Shown one piece after another: positions 32,958 through 40,961 of a DNA stretch of 64,000 bases; within the stretch, counting starts at the first letter, position 1; the number at the start of each line of letters is the position of its first letter. Source of the DNA: Rhizobium sp. 2MFCol3.1 (GTDB lineage Bacteria; Pseudomonadota; Alphaproteobacteria; Rhizobiales; Rhizobiaceae); assembly GCF_000377565.1 (NCBI RefSeq), contig NZ_KB898357.1, positions 248,001-312,000 on the forward strand, given 5' to 3'. A program made the translations under genes and the position numbers. A model generated the notes under the pieces. It ran no database searches, had not been told where the DNA came from, and saw only the letters and a list, made by a program, of their open reading frames with translations.

Positions 32958-33248
32958 CCGTACCGTAGTTATGGAGTGTAAGGGCCGGCTTAAAGCGCTC
33001 ACAATCTATTTAGCTGCTCGCGAAAGGCTCGACCTCACGCCGAACCCGTTTGAGCAGCCATCGCATATACGACGAATTATTTAGCCGCGCACACTTCCAA
33101 GAATATTAGAATATGCTACTTTGGTGTTGGTTCTGCCTGGACCCAACCCGACGAGATCCGCTGACGCCCCAATGCAGCGGACTTCTTTACCCTCGGCATA
33201 AATAGAGGGTGACAGTTGCTTGCATGGCAGTTCTCATATTTTCCTTTG

Positions 33249-33286
33249 ACCCTTCTCGTGCTTTGTCTCCCGGGAAGGGTTTTTTC
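33249..33286 (+). terminator. Rho-independent terminator without an obvious gene
   Basis: ACCCTTC / GAAGGGT stem (33249-33255 and 33274-33280) followed by seven T residues on the plus strand. Only short unconvincing frames precede it. Confidence 0.65.
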
Positions 33287-33293
33287 TTGTCCG

Positions 33294-33328
33294 CAAAACA
33301 AAAGAGGCCCGCTGGACAGAGCGGGCCT
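33294..33328 (-). terminator. Rho-independent terminator after the DUF2958 gene
   Basis: A perfect 9-bp stem AGGCCCGCT / AGCGGGCCT (33305-33313 and 33320-33328), loop of 6, followed on the minus strand by TCTTTTGTTTTG. Confidence 0.8.
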
Positions 33329-33390
33329 AAGTTAGTGGTATCAATTTGAGGAGTGGCCCGATCGGCCAATCTCGTTCTACGACGTAACCC

Positions 33391-33723
33391 TTAAAGATCT
33401 ACTATCCGTTGTGCCGCCCGTGCAGCTATCGTGTATTCGGACAGAGGGCGAGTGGCACGGAAATGAAGATCACGTTCAATCCTCAATCCCCACGGCCCTT
33501 TGATGCTCTCTAGTTCCTCGACGCTTACATACCCGAGTTCGGGCGTTCCATGGCCCACGTCGCAAAGCCCAAAGCAACGGCCGTCTGGTTCCATTTCCGT
33601 GACCAGCCACGTCGCGTTTGCCCACGGCGTGAACCATTTCACCACCGGGATATGATCAGCTTCGCGTGCTTCAACATTGTTGCGGATCAACTGCGCACGT
33701 AGTTCCGGGGTCAACAGTATCAT
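33391..33723 (-). CDS. DUF2958 family protein
   Basis: A 110-residue protein starting at ATG 33723, which overlaps the stop of the preceding small gene (ATGA). It matches the DUF2958 pattern: MILLTPELRAQL, VVKWFTPWANATW, CDVGHGTPELGYVS and GLRIERDLHF. This family is typical of plasmids, integrative elements and prophages; its function is not known. It is the next-to-first gene from the right end of the prophage. Confidence 0.75.
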   Translation of the reverse strand: MILLTPELRAQLIRNNVEAREADHIPVVKWFTPWANATWLVTEMEPDGRCFGLCDVGHGTPELGYVSVEELESIKGPWGLRIERDLHFRATRPLSEYTIAARAAQRIVDL

Positions 33724-33875
33724 ACCGAAGCCATCCCCTGCACTTCCACCGAGAACTGCTGCTCGATCAGCTTGCGCTCTGCACGCCATTCCTTGACGCT
33801 CTGGAAGATCGCAGTGAACGACTTACCATCGATCTTGCCCCAAACTTTGAATTCCGATTTCGCTTCTACTTGCAT
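33720..33875 (-). CDS. 51-residue prophage protein coupled to DUF2958
   Basis: Starts at ATG 33875 with GGAG seven bases upstream. It is a small soluble protein (SEFKVWGKIDGKSFTAIFQS then a charged helix). The stop overlaps the next ATG, so it is translated together with the DUF2958 protein. It is the last gene before the prophage junction at about 34.05 kb. Confidence 0.6.
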   Translation of the reverse strand: MQVEAKSEFKVWGKIDGKSFTAIFQSVKEWRAERKLIEQQFSVEVQGMASV

Positions 33876-33987
33876 TTGTCTGCTCCGTGTTTTCAACTTA
33901 CGCGAGCACTCTATTTCCAATGTCCTGGAATGCGAGCAAAGACTGCCAAAGGGTTCAACTCTTTTCAGATGCTTTATGCTGCTGTTT

Positions 33988-35247
33988 TCACTGCATAAAA
34001 TTAGGATTTGCGCCCCAATCCAAATTATGCACAATACACACGTTGCGCACCCGCTTCGTCGTGTAAAACAGCACATACGGCTTGGCCGAATAGGGATCGC
34101 GCAGCACCCGCACGCCCGTGCGGTCGACCACCAGATAGCCCGCGCGGAAATCCCCGAAGGCGATGGCCATCGCATTGGCGGCAATGTCGGGCATGTCCTC
34201 CGCCTCGACGACGGGGAAGCCGACGAGCGAGGCGGCCTCGCCTGCGGTTGCCGGCGGCTGCCAGAGGTAGCGGCCTTCAGCGTCCTTCAGCTTGCGCACC
34301 TCGGCCTGGGTCTTGCGGTTCATCACGAAGTTGGCGTTCTGGCGGTGGCCGGCCTTCAGCGAATAGATCGTGTCGATCAGCGTGTCGGAGGCGCCGGTCG
34401 CCTTGAAGCCGCCCGCGGCACCGGTAGCGATATAGCCGAGATTGCCCCAGCTCCAGGCGCTGTCGGCGACGGCCGTGTAGGCCAGCAGCCCCTTCGGCTT
34501 GTTGATGCCATCGCCGGCGATGAAGGCCGCACCTTCCTGCTCGGCGAAGACGGTATCGACCTCGCTCGAGATCCAGGCCTCGATATCGACGGCGGCATCG
34601 TCGAGCAGCGCCTGGGTGGCGGCCGGCATGGCGTAGAGTTCCATGGTCGGGAAAGAGAGCTCGGCAAGCTGGGCGCCTGATGTCTGCGGCCGCGCCGCGG
34701 TCTCGGCCACCCAGCCCGACGCCATGCCGGAGATCGCGAAGGGCTTCTTCAGCACAGCACCGGAGACCTGGCGCACCGTCGCGATCGAGCGGATCGGCGA
34801 CACGACGGAGAGGCGGCGGCCGAAGGCGCTGTCGGTCTCGTCGGGCACGAGATAGCCGCCGTCGGCGCCGGAGCCCGATGACATGGCCTTGGCCTCGATC
34901 TCGCGCAGGCCGGCCTCGTCGCCGCGGCGGATATACTGCTCGAAAGCCTGCTTGTGCTCGGTGATCTCGGCGCCCACCGATGCGGTGCGACCGAGCGGCG
35001 GGCGGGCCTTCTTGAGCGCCAGCTGGTCGAGCACCTTCTTCTGCTCGTCCATCACGCGGCTGATGCGATCCATCTTGTCGCGGGTGACGACGTCAGATGT
35101 CAGCTTCTGCTCGATCTCGCCGAGCCTGGCATCGTTGGTTTCCTTGAAGGCCTCGAAGGCTTCCATGAACTCGTCGAAGGCAGCGGTCATTTCCGGCGCG
35201 GCCTTGATTTCGGGGGCGGTTTTATCGGCAATCTGCGTGTTGGTCAT
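33988..35247 (-). pseudogene. GTA-like HK97 major capsid gene with replaced C-terminus
   Basis: A 419-residue frame from ATG 35247. It has the HK97-family layout: an N-terminal coiled-coil delta domain (residues 10-90), then GADGGYLVPDE, GWVAETAARPQT, ELYAMPAATQALLDDA, NFVMNRKTQAEVRKL and DPYSAKPYVLFYTTKRV. In GTA capsids this last motif is followed by GGGVQ and a short end; here 19 unrelated residues follow because the prophage joins at about 34050. The protein may still be made but lacks its native C-terminal strand. Confidence 0.8.
34040..34060. other. Putative right prophage-chromosome junction inside the GTA capsid gene
   Basis: Right of this point the sequence is GC-rich and encodes the conserved ...YVLFYTTKRV of the GTA capsid. 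Left of it the frame continues as 19 unrelated codons (RNVCIVHN...) in AT-richer sequence. The exact crossover lies at or near the GGT/GCG codons. The partner site would lie left of the window. Confidence 0.7.
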
Positions 35248-35273
35248 TGCGGGATCATCCTTTTGTGAAGGGT

Positions 35274-35882
35274 CTACTTGAAGGTGTCTTGCAGCATCAT
35301 CCGGGCGGCCCGGCGCATGGCGCGGACGAGCTCGGTCTCCTTGTCGCGGAACCACCGCGCATTCTTGATGTTCTGCACGCGGGCGGACGGCAGCATGGGG
35401 AAGGTCACCACCGAGATCTCCCAGAGGTCGGCCTCGAGGATGCGGCGCACGCCTGACTTGGCGTCGGTCTTGGCGCGGACGGTGCGAAAGCCGATCGACA
35501 GGCCATCGAGCGCGCCGTTCTTCAAAAGCTGGTGCACCTCGCGGGCGCGGCTGACGCCATCGGCGAGCACGCCCTCGACATAGAGCCCGCGACTATCTTC
35601 GCGGATCGTCTTCCAGGCGCCGATCGGCTCGGCCGGGTCATGCTGGAAGAGCATGCGCACGCCACCGGCGCCGCGTGTCTTCAGCGACCGCAGAAAGGCC
35701 CCGCGCTCGATCGCATCCTTGCCGAGATCGACCTCGCCGAAGACGCTGGCATAGCCCGAAAAGGTGCCGTCGCGGCTGAGGCCGCGCAGCTCCAGATTGG
35801 CGAACTTGCGCGTATCCGCGCCGGGAATGGCCCGGGTGGACAAGCGCGTGGGAGATCGCGCCAGCGCGCGGCTTGCGGTCAT
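35274..35882 (-). CDS. HK97 prohead protease (GTA head cluster)
   Basis: A 202-residue U35-family serine protease that trims capsid proteins during head assembly. I start at ATG 35882, seven bases after GGAG. GYASVFGEVDLGKDAIERGA leads the fold, the catalytic His is in LFQHD and the catalytic Ser in LDGLSIGF; EISVVTFPML closes the core. The capsid gene follows after 26 bases, as in other GTA clusters. Confidence 0.85.
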   Translation of the reverse strand: MTASRALARSPTRLSTRAIPGADTRKFANLELRGLSRDGTFSGYASVFGEVDLGKDAIERGAFLRSLKTRGAGGVRMLFQHDPAEPIGAWKTIREDSRGLYVEGVLADGVSRAREVHQLLKNGALDGLSIGFRTVRAKTDAKSGVRRILEADLWEISVVTFPMLPSARVQNIKNARWFRDKETELVRAMRRAARMMLQDTFK

Positions 35883-35921
35883 GATCATGCTCCTCGTTTC
35901 ATGGATATTTGGCCGGCCAGC

Positions 35922-36239
35922 TTACCGGTTGCGCGCGCCGTAGCGGCCGGCGATGCGCTGGAGAATGCCGAGGCCCCACCAGGCGCAGAGGCTGGAGGCG
36001 GCCGAGCCCGACAGCATCACTTCGACAGCAGAGAGCCGATCGACCAGATCCAGCCGCTCGGCGATCCAGATCCCCGTCGGGCCGCCAAAGACGATGCCGC
36101 AGGAAAGCCCGGTAAAAAACCGGCTCGCCGCCTCGCGCCGGCTCTTCGGCAGCAGATAGATCAGCGACACGGCGGCACCCGCCGACGCGCCCAGCGCCCT
36201 GGTCGCCCAGAGGCTGGTATCGTTGGAGAAATCGGCCAT
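35922..36239 (-). CDS. Small membrane protein of the GTA cluster
   Basis: A 105-residue protein with hydrophobic segments around residues 16-30, 44-60 and 75-95 and a basic end. It occupies the slot between portal and protease where GTA clusters often carry a short gene (gp3.5-like or DUF6107-like). A holin-like or assembly role cannot be told from sequence. Confidence 0.55.
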   Translation of the reverse strand: MADFSNDTSLWATRALGASAGAAVSLIYLLPKSRREAASRFFTGLSCGIVFGGPTGIWIAERLDLVDRLSAVEVMLSGSAASSLCAWWGLGILQRIAGRYGARNR

Positions 36240-36395
36240 TGGTTTGGGCCTTTGTGATGTGGGGGTGGGAGTGCGCGAGGCGCGCGTCAGGCTTTCGCCG
36301 AGTCTTTTGAATCGGTTGGCTGTGGCAGCTCATGCGCCTGTTGCGCGTGGGCGCCGAATATGGCCCATCTTGTTTGGGCGATTCAGATTTCGATG

Positions 36396-36707
36396 TTAAC
36401 TGTCTGAAAGATCGCCGTCTTCGTCGATCTGGAGCAGTCGCTCCTGGCGCCCGTGGTAGATCAGCAGGATCACCACCTCGTCGGGGTGGATTTCATATTC
36501 AAAAAGATAAGGCGGCGATACGAAGCATCTGACATCGCCAGGCGCGAGTGTCGGCGCGCCCGCGCCGGGAAACTCGGACAACGTCCTCGTCATTTGCTTG
36601 AGCTGTTGCGCGAACTGAACGGCAGCGTGTCTGCTGACGCGCTTCAGATAGGCCTTTTCGTGGCGGACGAAACGCATGGCTGGCGCCGCGATCCGCACCT
36701 TTTTCAT
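36396..36707 (-). CDS. RelE/ParE-type toxin
   Basis: A 103-residue toxin of the RelE/ParE fold. The N-terminal helices (AVQFAQQLKQMTRTLSEFPG) are followed by strands with VRCFVSPPYLFEYEI and VVILLIYHGRQ. The ATG at 36707 overlaps the stop of the ribbon-helix-helix antitoxin gene. It sits inside the GTA cluster between portal and protease, an unusual place. Confidence 0.75.
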   Translation of the reverse strand: MKKVRIAAPAMRFVRHEKAYLKRVSRHAAVQFAQQLKQMTRTLSEFPGAGAPTLAPGDVRCFVSPPYLFEYEIHPDEVVILLIYHGRQERLLQIDEDGDLSDS

Positions 36708-36982
36708 GCGGCGTCATCCCGCTTGGTGTTTTCGATACGGTCTTCCGCCTCAAGCTCCGCCAGGAAATCGTCCATATCCATGACGTTGCCCTGCCTTACC
36801 TCTTCCTGAGCGGCGAGCGTCTGCAGAACATCATTTCCCTCTTCCATTAGGTAGTATTTCAGCGCCCGGACGATGACCCAGCTGCGGCTGCGGTCGGTGG
36901 CTTTGGCGATGGTCTCGATGTCCTTCAGCATGTCTTCTGGAATGCGCAGGGCAATCGGGTCGGAGAGAACGGGCTTGGTCAT
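36704..36982 (-). CDS. Ribbon-helix-helix antitoxin
   Basis: A 92-residue protein from ATG 36982, with GAGGAG eight bases upstream. Residues 5-50 are a CopG/ParD-like ribbon-helix-helix (PIALRIPEDMLKDIETIAK, DRSRSWVIVRALKYYL); the acidic C-terminus binds the toxin. It is coupled to the toxin by ATGA. Autoregulation is expected for the family. Confidence 0.75.
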   Translation of the reverse strand: MTKPVLSDPIALRIPEDMLKDIETIAKATDRSRSWVIVRALKYYLMEEGNDVLQTLAAQEEVRQGNVMDMDDFLAELEAEDRIENTKRDDAA

Positions 36983-37046
36983 CGGCTGGCTCCTCAATTT
37001 GTAATACGCTGTATAACAAATTTTCGGGCCGGTCTCAACGCCCCCC

Positions 37047-38204
37047 TCAATACCCCACCGCCTGCCGCTTCTCCTCATCCGTCAGAAACGCCGCGTCCCC
37101 CACCCGCTTCCAGAGCTCGCCGCGCTCGGCCGAGAGACCCGCGACCTTGTCGAGATCCGGCTCCAGCCGCAGCCCGTCGCCATAGCCTGCCGCCGCCCAG
37201 GTCGACAGCGTCGCCAGCGTGCGGGTCAGCATGGGTAGCACCGTCAGGCGATAGAAGGCGCGGTTGGCTTCCTGGTAGTTGGCGTAGGTGTTGTCGCCGG
37301 GGATGCCGAGGAGCATGGGGGGCACGCCGAAGGCGAGCGCGATGTCGCGGGCGGCGCCGTTGCGGGCCTCGACGAAGTCCATGTCCTTGGGCGAGAGCCC
37401 CATCGATTTCCAGTCGAGCCCGCCTTCGAGCAGCAGCGGCCGGCCGGCGCGCATCGGGCCGGAATAGCCCTCGTCGAGCTCCTGCTTCAGCCGCTCATAT
37501 TGATCGGGCGAGAGATTGCCGCCCTCCTTGGGCTGGTAGACGAGCGCGCCGGAGGGACGCGCGGAATTATCCAGCAGCGCCTTGTTCCAGGTGGCGGCCG
37601 CATTGGAGAGATCGAGCGCCACCTGGGCGGCCGCCAGCGGCGGAAAGCCGAGATGATCGTCGAGCGGGTGGAAGAGTTTCAGGTGCAGCAGGCCAAGCCC
37701 GTTGGTCTCGACGGGAAAGCGGCGGACCAGGCCGCCGGCGCGGTAGTCATAGGCCTCCGGCCAGCCGTCGCGCCCCTCGACGATGCCGATGCGGTCGGGG
37801 CGCAGCAGATGCAGCTCGCGCAGCGCGCCGCCGATCTCGACCGGCTCGACATAGGCATTGCCCGACAACAGCAGATGGCCGTAGAGCGCCTCGAAGAAAT
37901 CGGGGCCGCTCATGCGGGCATTCGGCTGGCGCAGCAAATGAAGCAGCGGATGATCCGGCCTCTCACGTTCCTGCTCGTAGATCAGCAGCGGCACCGAAGC
38001 CGCCGCCTCCGACACCATCCTGACGCAGCGATGCGCCACCGGATTGCGCATGAAGCCCTCGCGCGACAAGGCCGCGTAGGAGCGGCCGGTCCAGCTCGCC
38101 CTGCCCTCCGATGTCAGCGACAGGAAGCCTCCCGCGGCCTTGCGTTCGGGCACGGGTGTTCGGCCCGCCGCGGAGCCCCACGGCAGGAGAGATCGAAGGT
38201 TCAT
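37047..38204 (-). CDS. GTA portal protein (HK97 portal family)
   Basis: A 385-residue portal of the HK97 type. RNPVAHRCVRMVSEAAASVPL, LLLSGNAYVEPV, HLRPD-type motifs and FGVPPMLLGIPGDNTYANYQEANRAFY are diagnostic. It forms the DNA channel of the GTA head. The normal next genes in the GTA order, protease and capsid, follow after the inserted toxin-antitoxin pair. Confidence 0.85.
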   Translation of the reverse strand: MNLRSLLPWGSAAGRTPVPERKAAGGFLSLTSEGRASWTGRSYAALSREGFMRNPVAHRCVRMVSEAAASVPLLIYEQERERPDHPLLHLLRQPNARMSGPDFFEALYGHLLLSGNAYVEPVEIGGALRELHLLRPDRIGIVEGRDGWPEAYDYRAGGLVRRFPVETNGLGLLHLKLFHPLDDHLGFPPLAAAQVALDLSNAAATWNKALLDNSARPSGALVYQPKEGGNLSPDQYERLKQELDEGYSGPMRAGRPLLLEGGLDWKSMGLSPKDMDFVEARNGAARDIALAFGVPPMLLGIPGDNTYANYQEANRAFYRLTVLPMLTRTLATLSTWAAAGYGDGLRLEPDLDKVAGLSAERGELWKRVGDAAFLTDEEKRQAVGY

Positions 38205-38367
38205 GATCCGGTTTCCTGATGTTTGCGACCGGCACTCGATTGGCCGATGCTATTGTCTGTACAGGGCGATTAGGCCCGAGCCGCCGCAAGGACGGCGGTC
38301 GCGGGCATGCCCCCGCGACCTGATGCTCAACAATGAAGCGCGGCCGGATCCTGTCCGGCCGCCAGCA

Positions 38368-38778
38368 TCACAGCGCCGAGCCGATGATGTTGCAAAGCCC
38401 GGTGCGCACCACTTCCTTGGTGGTCAGCTGGCCGGCCTGGATATCGAAGACGGCATCCACGCGCACGCCTGATCCCTTCTGGCGGGCGACGACGCGCAGG
38501 GTCTGGATGCGGCCGCTGCCTGTCGTTTCCTGGTAGGCGTCCACCGAGGAGAGTTCCTTGTTCACCTTGATGCCGGAAAAGCCCTCGGCGGCAACCGCCT
38601 GGGCAAGGTTCTTCAAGACGGCGGCGGATTTCGCCTTCGGAAACTCCTGCCACGTCTTGTAGCTCAGCGCCGTCATCATCGGCACGCCCGACACCTTGAA
38701 ATTCGCCTCGCAGGAAGCCGCCTCGGCTAAGCCCGCGCCGGAAAGCAGCAGCGCCGCCGTCATCACCATGATCTTCAA
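38368..38778 (-). CDS. Secreted protein of unknown function
   Basis: A 136-residue protein. I choose TTG 38778, six bases after AGGAG, which gives a clean signal peptide (MKIMVMTAALLLSGAGLAEA, cleavage near residue 22). The mature part has two cysteines near its start and end. It lies between the GTA portal and a toxin-antitoxin pair and is probably cargo rather than a head gene. No family recognised. Confidence 0.6.
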   Translation of the reverse strand: MKIMVMTAALLLSGAGLAEAASCEANFKVSGVPMMTALSYKTWQEFPKAKSAAVLKNLAQAVAAEGFSGIKVNKELSSVDAYQETTGSGRIQTLRVVARQKGSGVRVDAVFDIQAGQLTTKEVVRTGLCNIIGSAL

Positions 38779-38900
38779 TTTTATCTCCTGAAACGTGTGT
38801 TTTCCCAACTCAATGGGAATATCCGACTTCAGGTTGAATTAAAACCGGAAATACGCACGCGGCGGCAACCGGTGCGTTTGCGAATAGGCCGCAGCGACGA

Positions 38901-39263
38901 TCAGGCTGCCAGATCGATCGCCATTTCCGCGGTAATCCTGTCCCACGGAACGAATATCTGATTGCCGTCGTCACGCTCGATCAGGTCGATTGCCATCAGC
39001 GCATGCACGTCGCTGTGCACGGCGCGATAGTCGCGCTGAAGCAGCTTCGCCAATTGGCGAATGGAGGTTTTACCCTGTTGCTTCAGCGTTCGCAGCAGTT
39101 GCCAGCGGCTGGCGGTCAGGATCTTCAGCAGCGTTTCCATGTTCTCGAAGGCGACTACGCCCGGCTGCTCGCTGAAGTCGCCGCTGTCGATGCGGCGCGC
39201 GCCTTCCATCGCATCAGCGAAGAACCCGTCGAGATCGGTGACATGCAGCTTAACTTCTCGCAT
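38901..39263 (-). CDS. HTH antitoxin, TumA-like
   Basis: A 120-residue protein from ATG 39263. A MarR-like winged helix occupies residues 50-115 (ENMETLLKILTASRWQLLRT, SIRQLAKLLQRDYRAVHSDV). Such proteins follow TumE/DUF6516-type toxins, and here the two genes overlap by 14 bases. It is the likely antitoxin and autoregulator. The TumA name rests on arrangement and pattern. Confidence 0.65.
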   Translation of the reverse strand: MREVKLHVTDLDGFFADAMEGARRIDSGDFSEQPGVVAFENMETLLKILTASRWQLLRTLKQQGKTSIRQLAKLLQRDYRAVHSDVHALMAIDLIERDDGNQIFVPWDRITAEMAIDLAA

Positions 39264-39546
39264 TTGCAATCTCCCGTCTGACGTCCTCGTCGAAGTCGCG
39301 AAGCAATTGCCCCAGCGTCTTGAACACATAAGGCTCCTCCCGATCGCGGTAGTGCCTGTGGTCGCCTTTGCCCGCCTCATTGTCATAAGCGACAATCCGC
39401 TCTCCCGGCCTGCCGTAGAAGAGCGAATATTTGAGGCCGTGCGGTCGCTCAAGGCTCGGCGACTGCAGCCGCCAAACCCTTATCTGCAAGATCGCTCCGT
39501 CTTCTAGAACAACCTTCCGGCTGTAAAACAGTGTGGCAGGCGGCAT
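39250..39546 (-). CDS. TumE (DUF6516)-like toxin
   Basis: A 98-residue protein with the family pattern LQIRVWRL...HGLKYSLFYGRPGERIVAYDNEAGKGDHRHY and a C-terminal LLRDFDEDVRREI. The His-rich GDHRHY segment is the conserved core of the family. It is co-transcribed with the HTH gene downstream. Confidence 0.65.
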   Translation of the reverse strand: MPPATLFYSRKVVLEDGAILQIRVWRLQSPSLERPHGLKYSLFYGRPGERIVAYDNEAGKGDHRHYRDREEPYVFKTLGQLLRDFDEDVRREIANARS

Positions 39547-39581
39547 ATGCTCTATATAACATATGCCCTAGAAGCCATCAA

Positions 39582-39890
39582 TCACCCCAGCGGCTGCTTC
39601 ACCGCCAGGTCGCTTTCATAATCCGCTGCAATGCGCATCTCGCGGATGGGGCGGACGAGGCTGGTGGAGAGATCGTAGTTCGGATGCGCCTTGTAGGCGG
39701 CAAGGGCTGCTTCGTCGTCGAACTCGCCGTAGACAATCAGGTCAACCTCGGTGCCGAACTGGTCCGTCTTCACGTTGGTGCCGATCTCCAGCAACCGGGC
39801 GTGCGGTATGGCCGTCAGGATCGACAGGCCCTCGCGCACCTTTTCCAGGTTTTCGATCGGCGCCGTGAAGAAGACGATGTGACGGATCAC
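39582..39890 (-). CDS. Dabb (stress-responsive A/B barrel) domain protein
   Basis: A 102-residue protein starting at GTG 39890, six bases after AGGAG. IRHIVFFTAP at the start, LEIGTNVKTDQFGTEVDLIVYGEF and AYKAHPNY are hallmarks of the dimeric Dabb ferredoxin-like fold. Its substrate is unknown. It is a housekeeping-type cargo gene in the GTA cluster. Confidence 0.8.
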   Translation of the reverse strand: MIRHIVFFTAPIENLEKVREGLSILTAIPHARLLEIGTNVKTDQFGTEVDLIVYGEFDDEAALAAYKAHPNYDLSTSLVRPIREMRIAADYESDLAVKQPLG

Positions 39891-39918
39891 GCGGAACTCC
39901 TGTAAATTCTGGTTGGGC

Positions 39919-40605
39919 TTAGCCCGTAAGCCGGGCGATACCACGGCACAGCCACTGCTTCAACCGGGCGAACCAGCCTGTCGGCTGCTCGGGCCTTATG
40001 GCGGCGAGGAAGGTCTTGCCGTAGCCGGCCAGTTTCTCGGCCCTGTCGGTGCCGTTGACGATGCGGCGGGCGTTGATCCAGTCGTCATTCGTCGCGTTCA
40101 GATGGTCGGCGAGCTTGTGCTTGGAGAAGCTGCCCTGAACCATGCCTTCGATCAGGATCGATACCGCCGGCCCCATCTCCATCGCCCGGTCGGGCTCGGC
40201 GACGAGATCGATGCCCGTAAGCGCGCTCATCGCCTCGTAATTGCGCTTGTGGGTGAGCTGCACGAGGCCGCGGCCAAGCCAGCTCTTGCCGTCCTCGTCG
40301 GGCCGCCAATAGGGCGTCTTCACCCAGGAGAGCTTGCCGCTCGCGAATGCATTTTCCAGGATCTCGACGGCGCGCCCATCGCTTGTCGCCAGCGTCTCGC
40401 GCACCGGCTGCATGGTGTAGGCCGTCTCGTGAAAGGCGGTGGCGAGGATATACGCCAGCCAGCGCGGATCGGCGTCGGCCATCCGCTCTTCCCAGAAATT
40501 CAGTATAGCCGTCATGCCCTCGACCTGCGGGGCCGAGAGCGTGCCCTTGAACAGCGCCTCGCGCACCGTGTCGAAGAAAAACCGCCTGTCGATGTGGATA
40601 ACCAT
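39919..40605 (-). CDS. GH19-type lysozyme/chitinase-like endolysin
   Basis: A 228-residue protein. FHETAYTMQPVRE carries the catalytic Glu, and SWLGRGLVQLTHKRNYEAMS is the GH19 core; MEMGPAVSILIEGMVQG follows. It probably cleaves peptidoglycan, as phage GH19 endolysins do, and may serve GTA release. No signal peptide is seen, so a holin would be needed. A gap of 28 bases separates it from the Dabb gene. Confidence 0.75.
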   Translation of the reverse strand: MVIHIDRRFFFDTVREALFKGTLSAPQVEGMTAILNFWEERMADADPRWLAYILATAFHETAYTMQPVRETLATSDGRAVEILENAFASGKLSWVKTPYWRPDEDGKSWLGRGLVQLTHKRNYEAMSALTGIDLVAEPDRAMEMGPAVSILIEGMVQGSFSKHKLADHLNATNDDWINARRIVNGTDRAEKLAGYGKTFLAAIRPEQPTGWFARLKQWLCRGIARLTG

Positions 40606-40754
40606 AGCGTGTAATCCTAAAAGCTGATGAGGACTTGATGTCCTTAATCGATTAAATTTATTTTAATCGTTTAAAGCGTTTAAAGCCCTGATTTACAGAC
40701 CGTTTGGCGCATGGCAGTGATGATCCATCATTCAATTCGTCTTCGGAGGACCGC

Positions 40755-40886
40755 ATGACGCAGCCCGTTCACAGCAATCAGCCGATCATTCCCCAGCACG
40801 TGACGGACCAACTCGAAAGCGAGTGGCGTCAGGTTCGCCCCGTGCCGCAGGCACAACGCCCGGCGACGCAGCAACAGCAGCGTTAA
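40755..40886 (+). CDS. 43-residue Gln/Pro-rich protein
   Basis: A short frame from ATG 40755 with GGAGGA five bases upstream. The peptide is polar, Gln- and Pro-rich and ends QQQQR. It is on the strand opposite to the GTA genes, and a GGGGGTGT/ACACCCCC hairpin follows at 40899-40917. Function unknown. Confidence 0.5.
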   Translation: MTQPVHSNQPIIPQHVTDQLESEWRQVRPVPQAQRPATQQQQR

Positions 40887-40898
40887 GCGCAAGTGCCT

Positions 40899-40917
40899 GG
40901 GGGTGTCAAACACCCCC
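40899..40917. terminator. Terminator-like hairpin without T-tract
   Basis: GGGGGTGT / ACACCCCC, perfect 8-bp stem with a 3-base loop, between convergent genes ending at 40886 (+) and 40962 (-). No clear T-run follows on either strand. Confidence 0.4.
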
Positions 40918-40961
40918 TCACGGCCACCCTCTCCCGGAGCGGCAATTACAGCCGCAAGGCT

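Larger units (their letters stand above)
32959..33390. other. Gene-free stretch bounded by terminators
   Basis: No convincing gene is seen. Three terminators lie within or at its ends: minus-strand at 32921-32957, plus-strand at 33249-33286, and minus-strand at 33294-33328. The plus-strand terminator has no annotated gene before it, so a short plus-strand RNA from roughly 33.1-33.28 kb is possible. Confidence 0.4.

Noticed and set aside
33187..33301. Short peptide frame before the plus-strand terminator
   Set aside because: Its codons run through the terminator stem and T-tract and it has no ribosome site, so a non-coding RNA is more likely.
33876..34060. tRNA gene as attachment site at the prophage right end
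   Set aside because: No cloverleaf or tRNA 3' end is seen; the junction lies inside the capsid gene.
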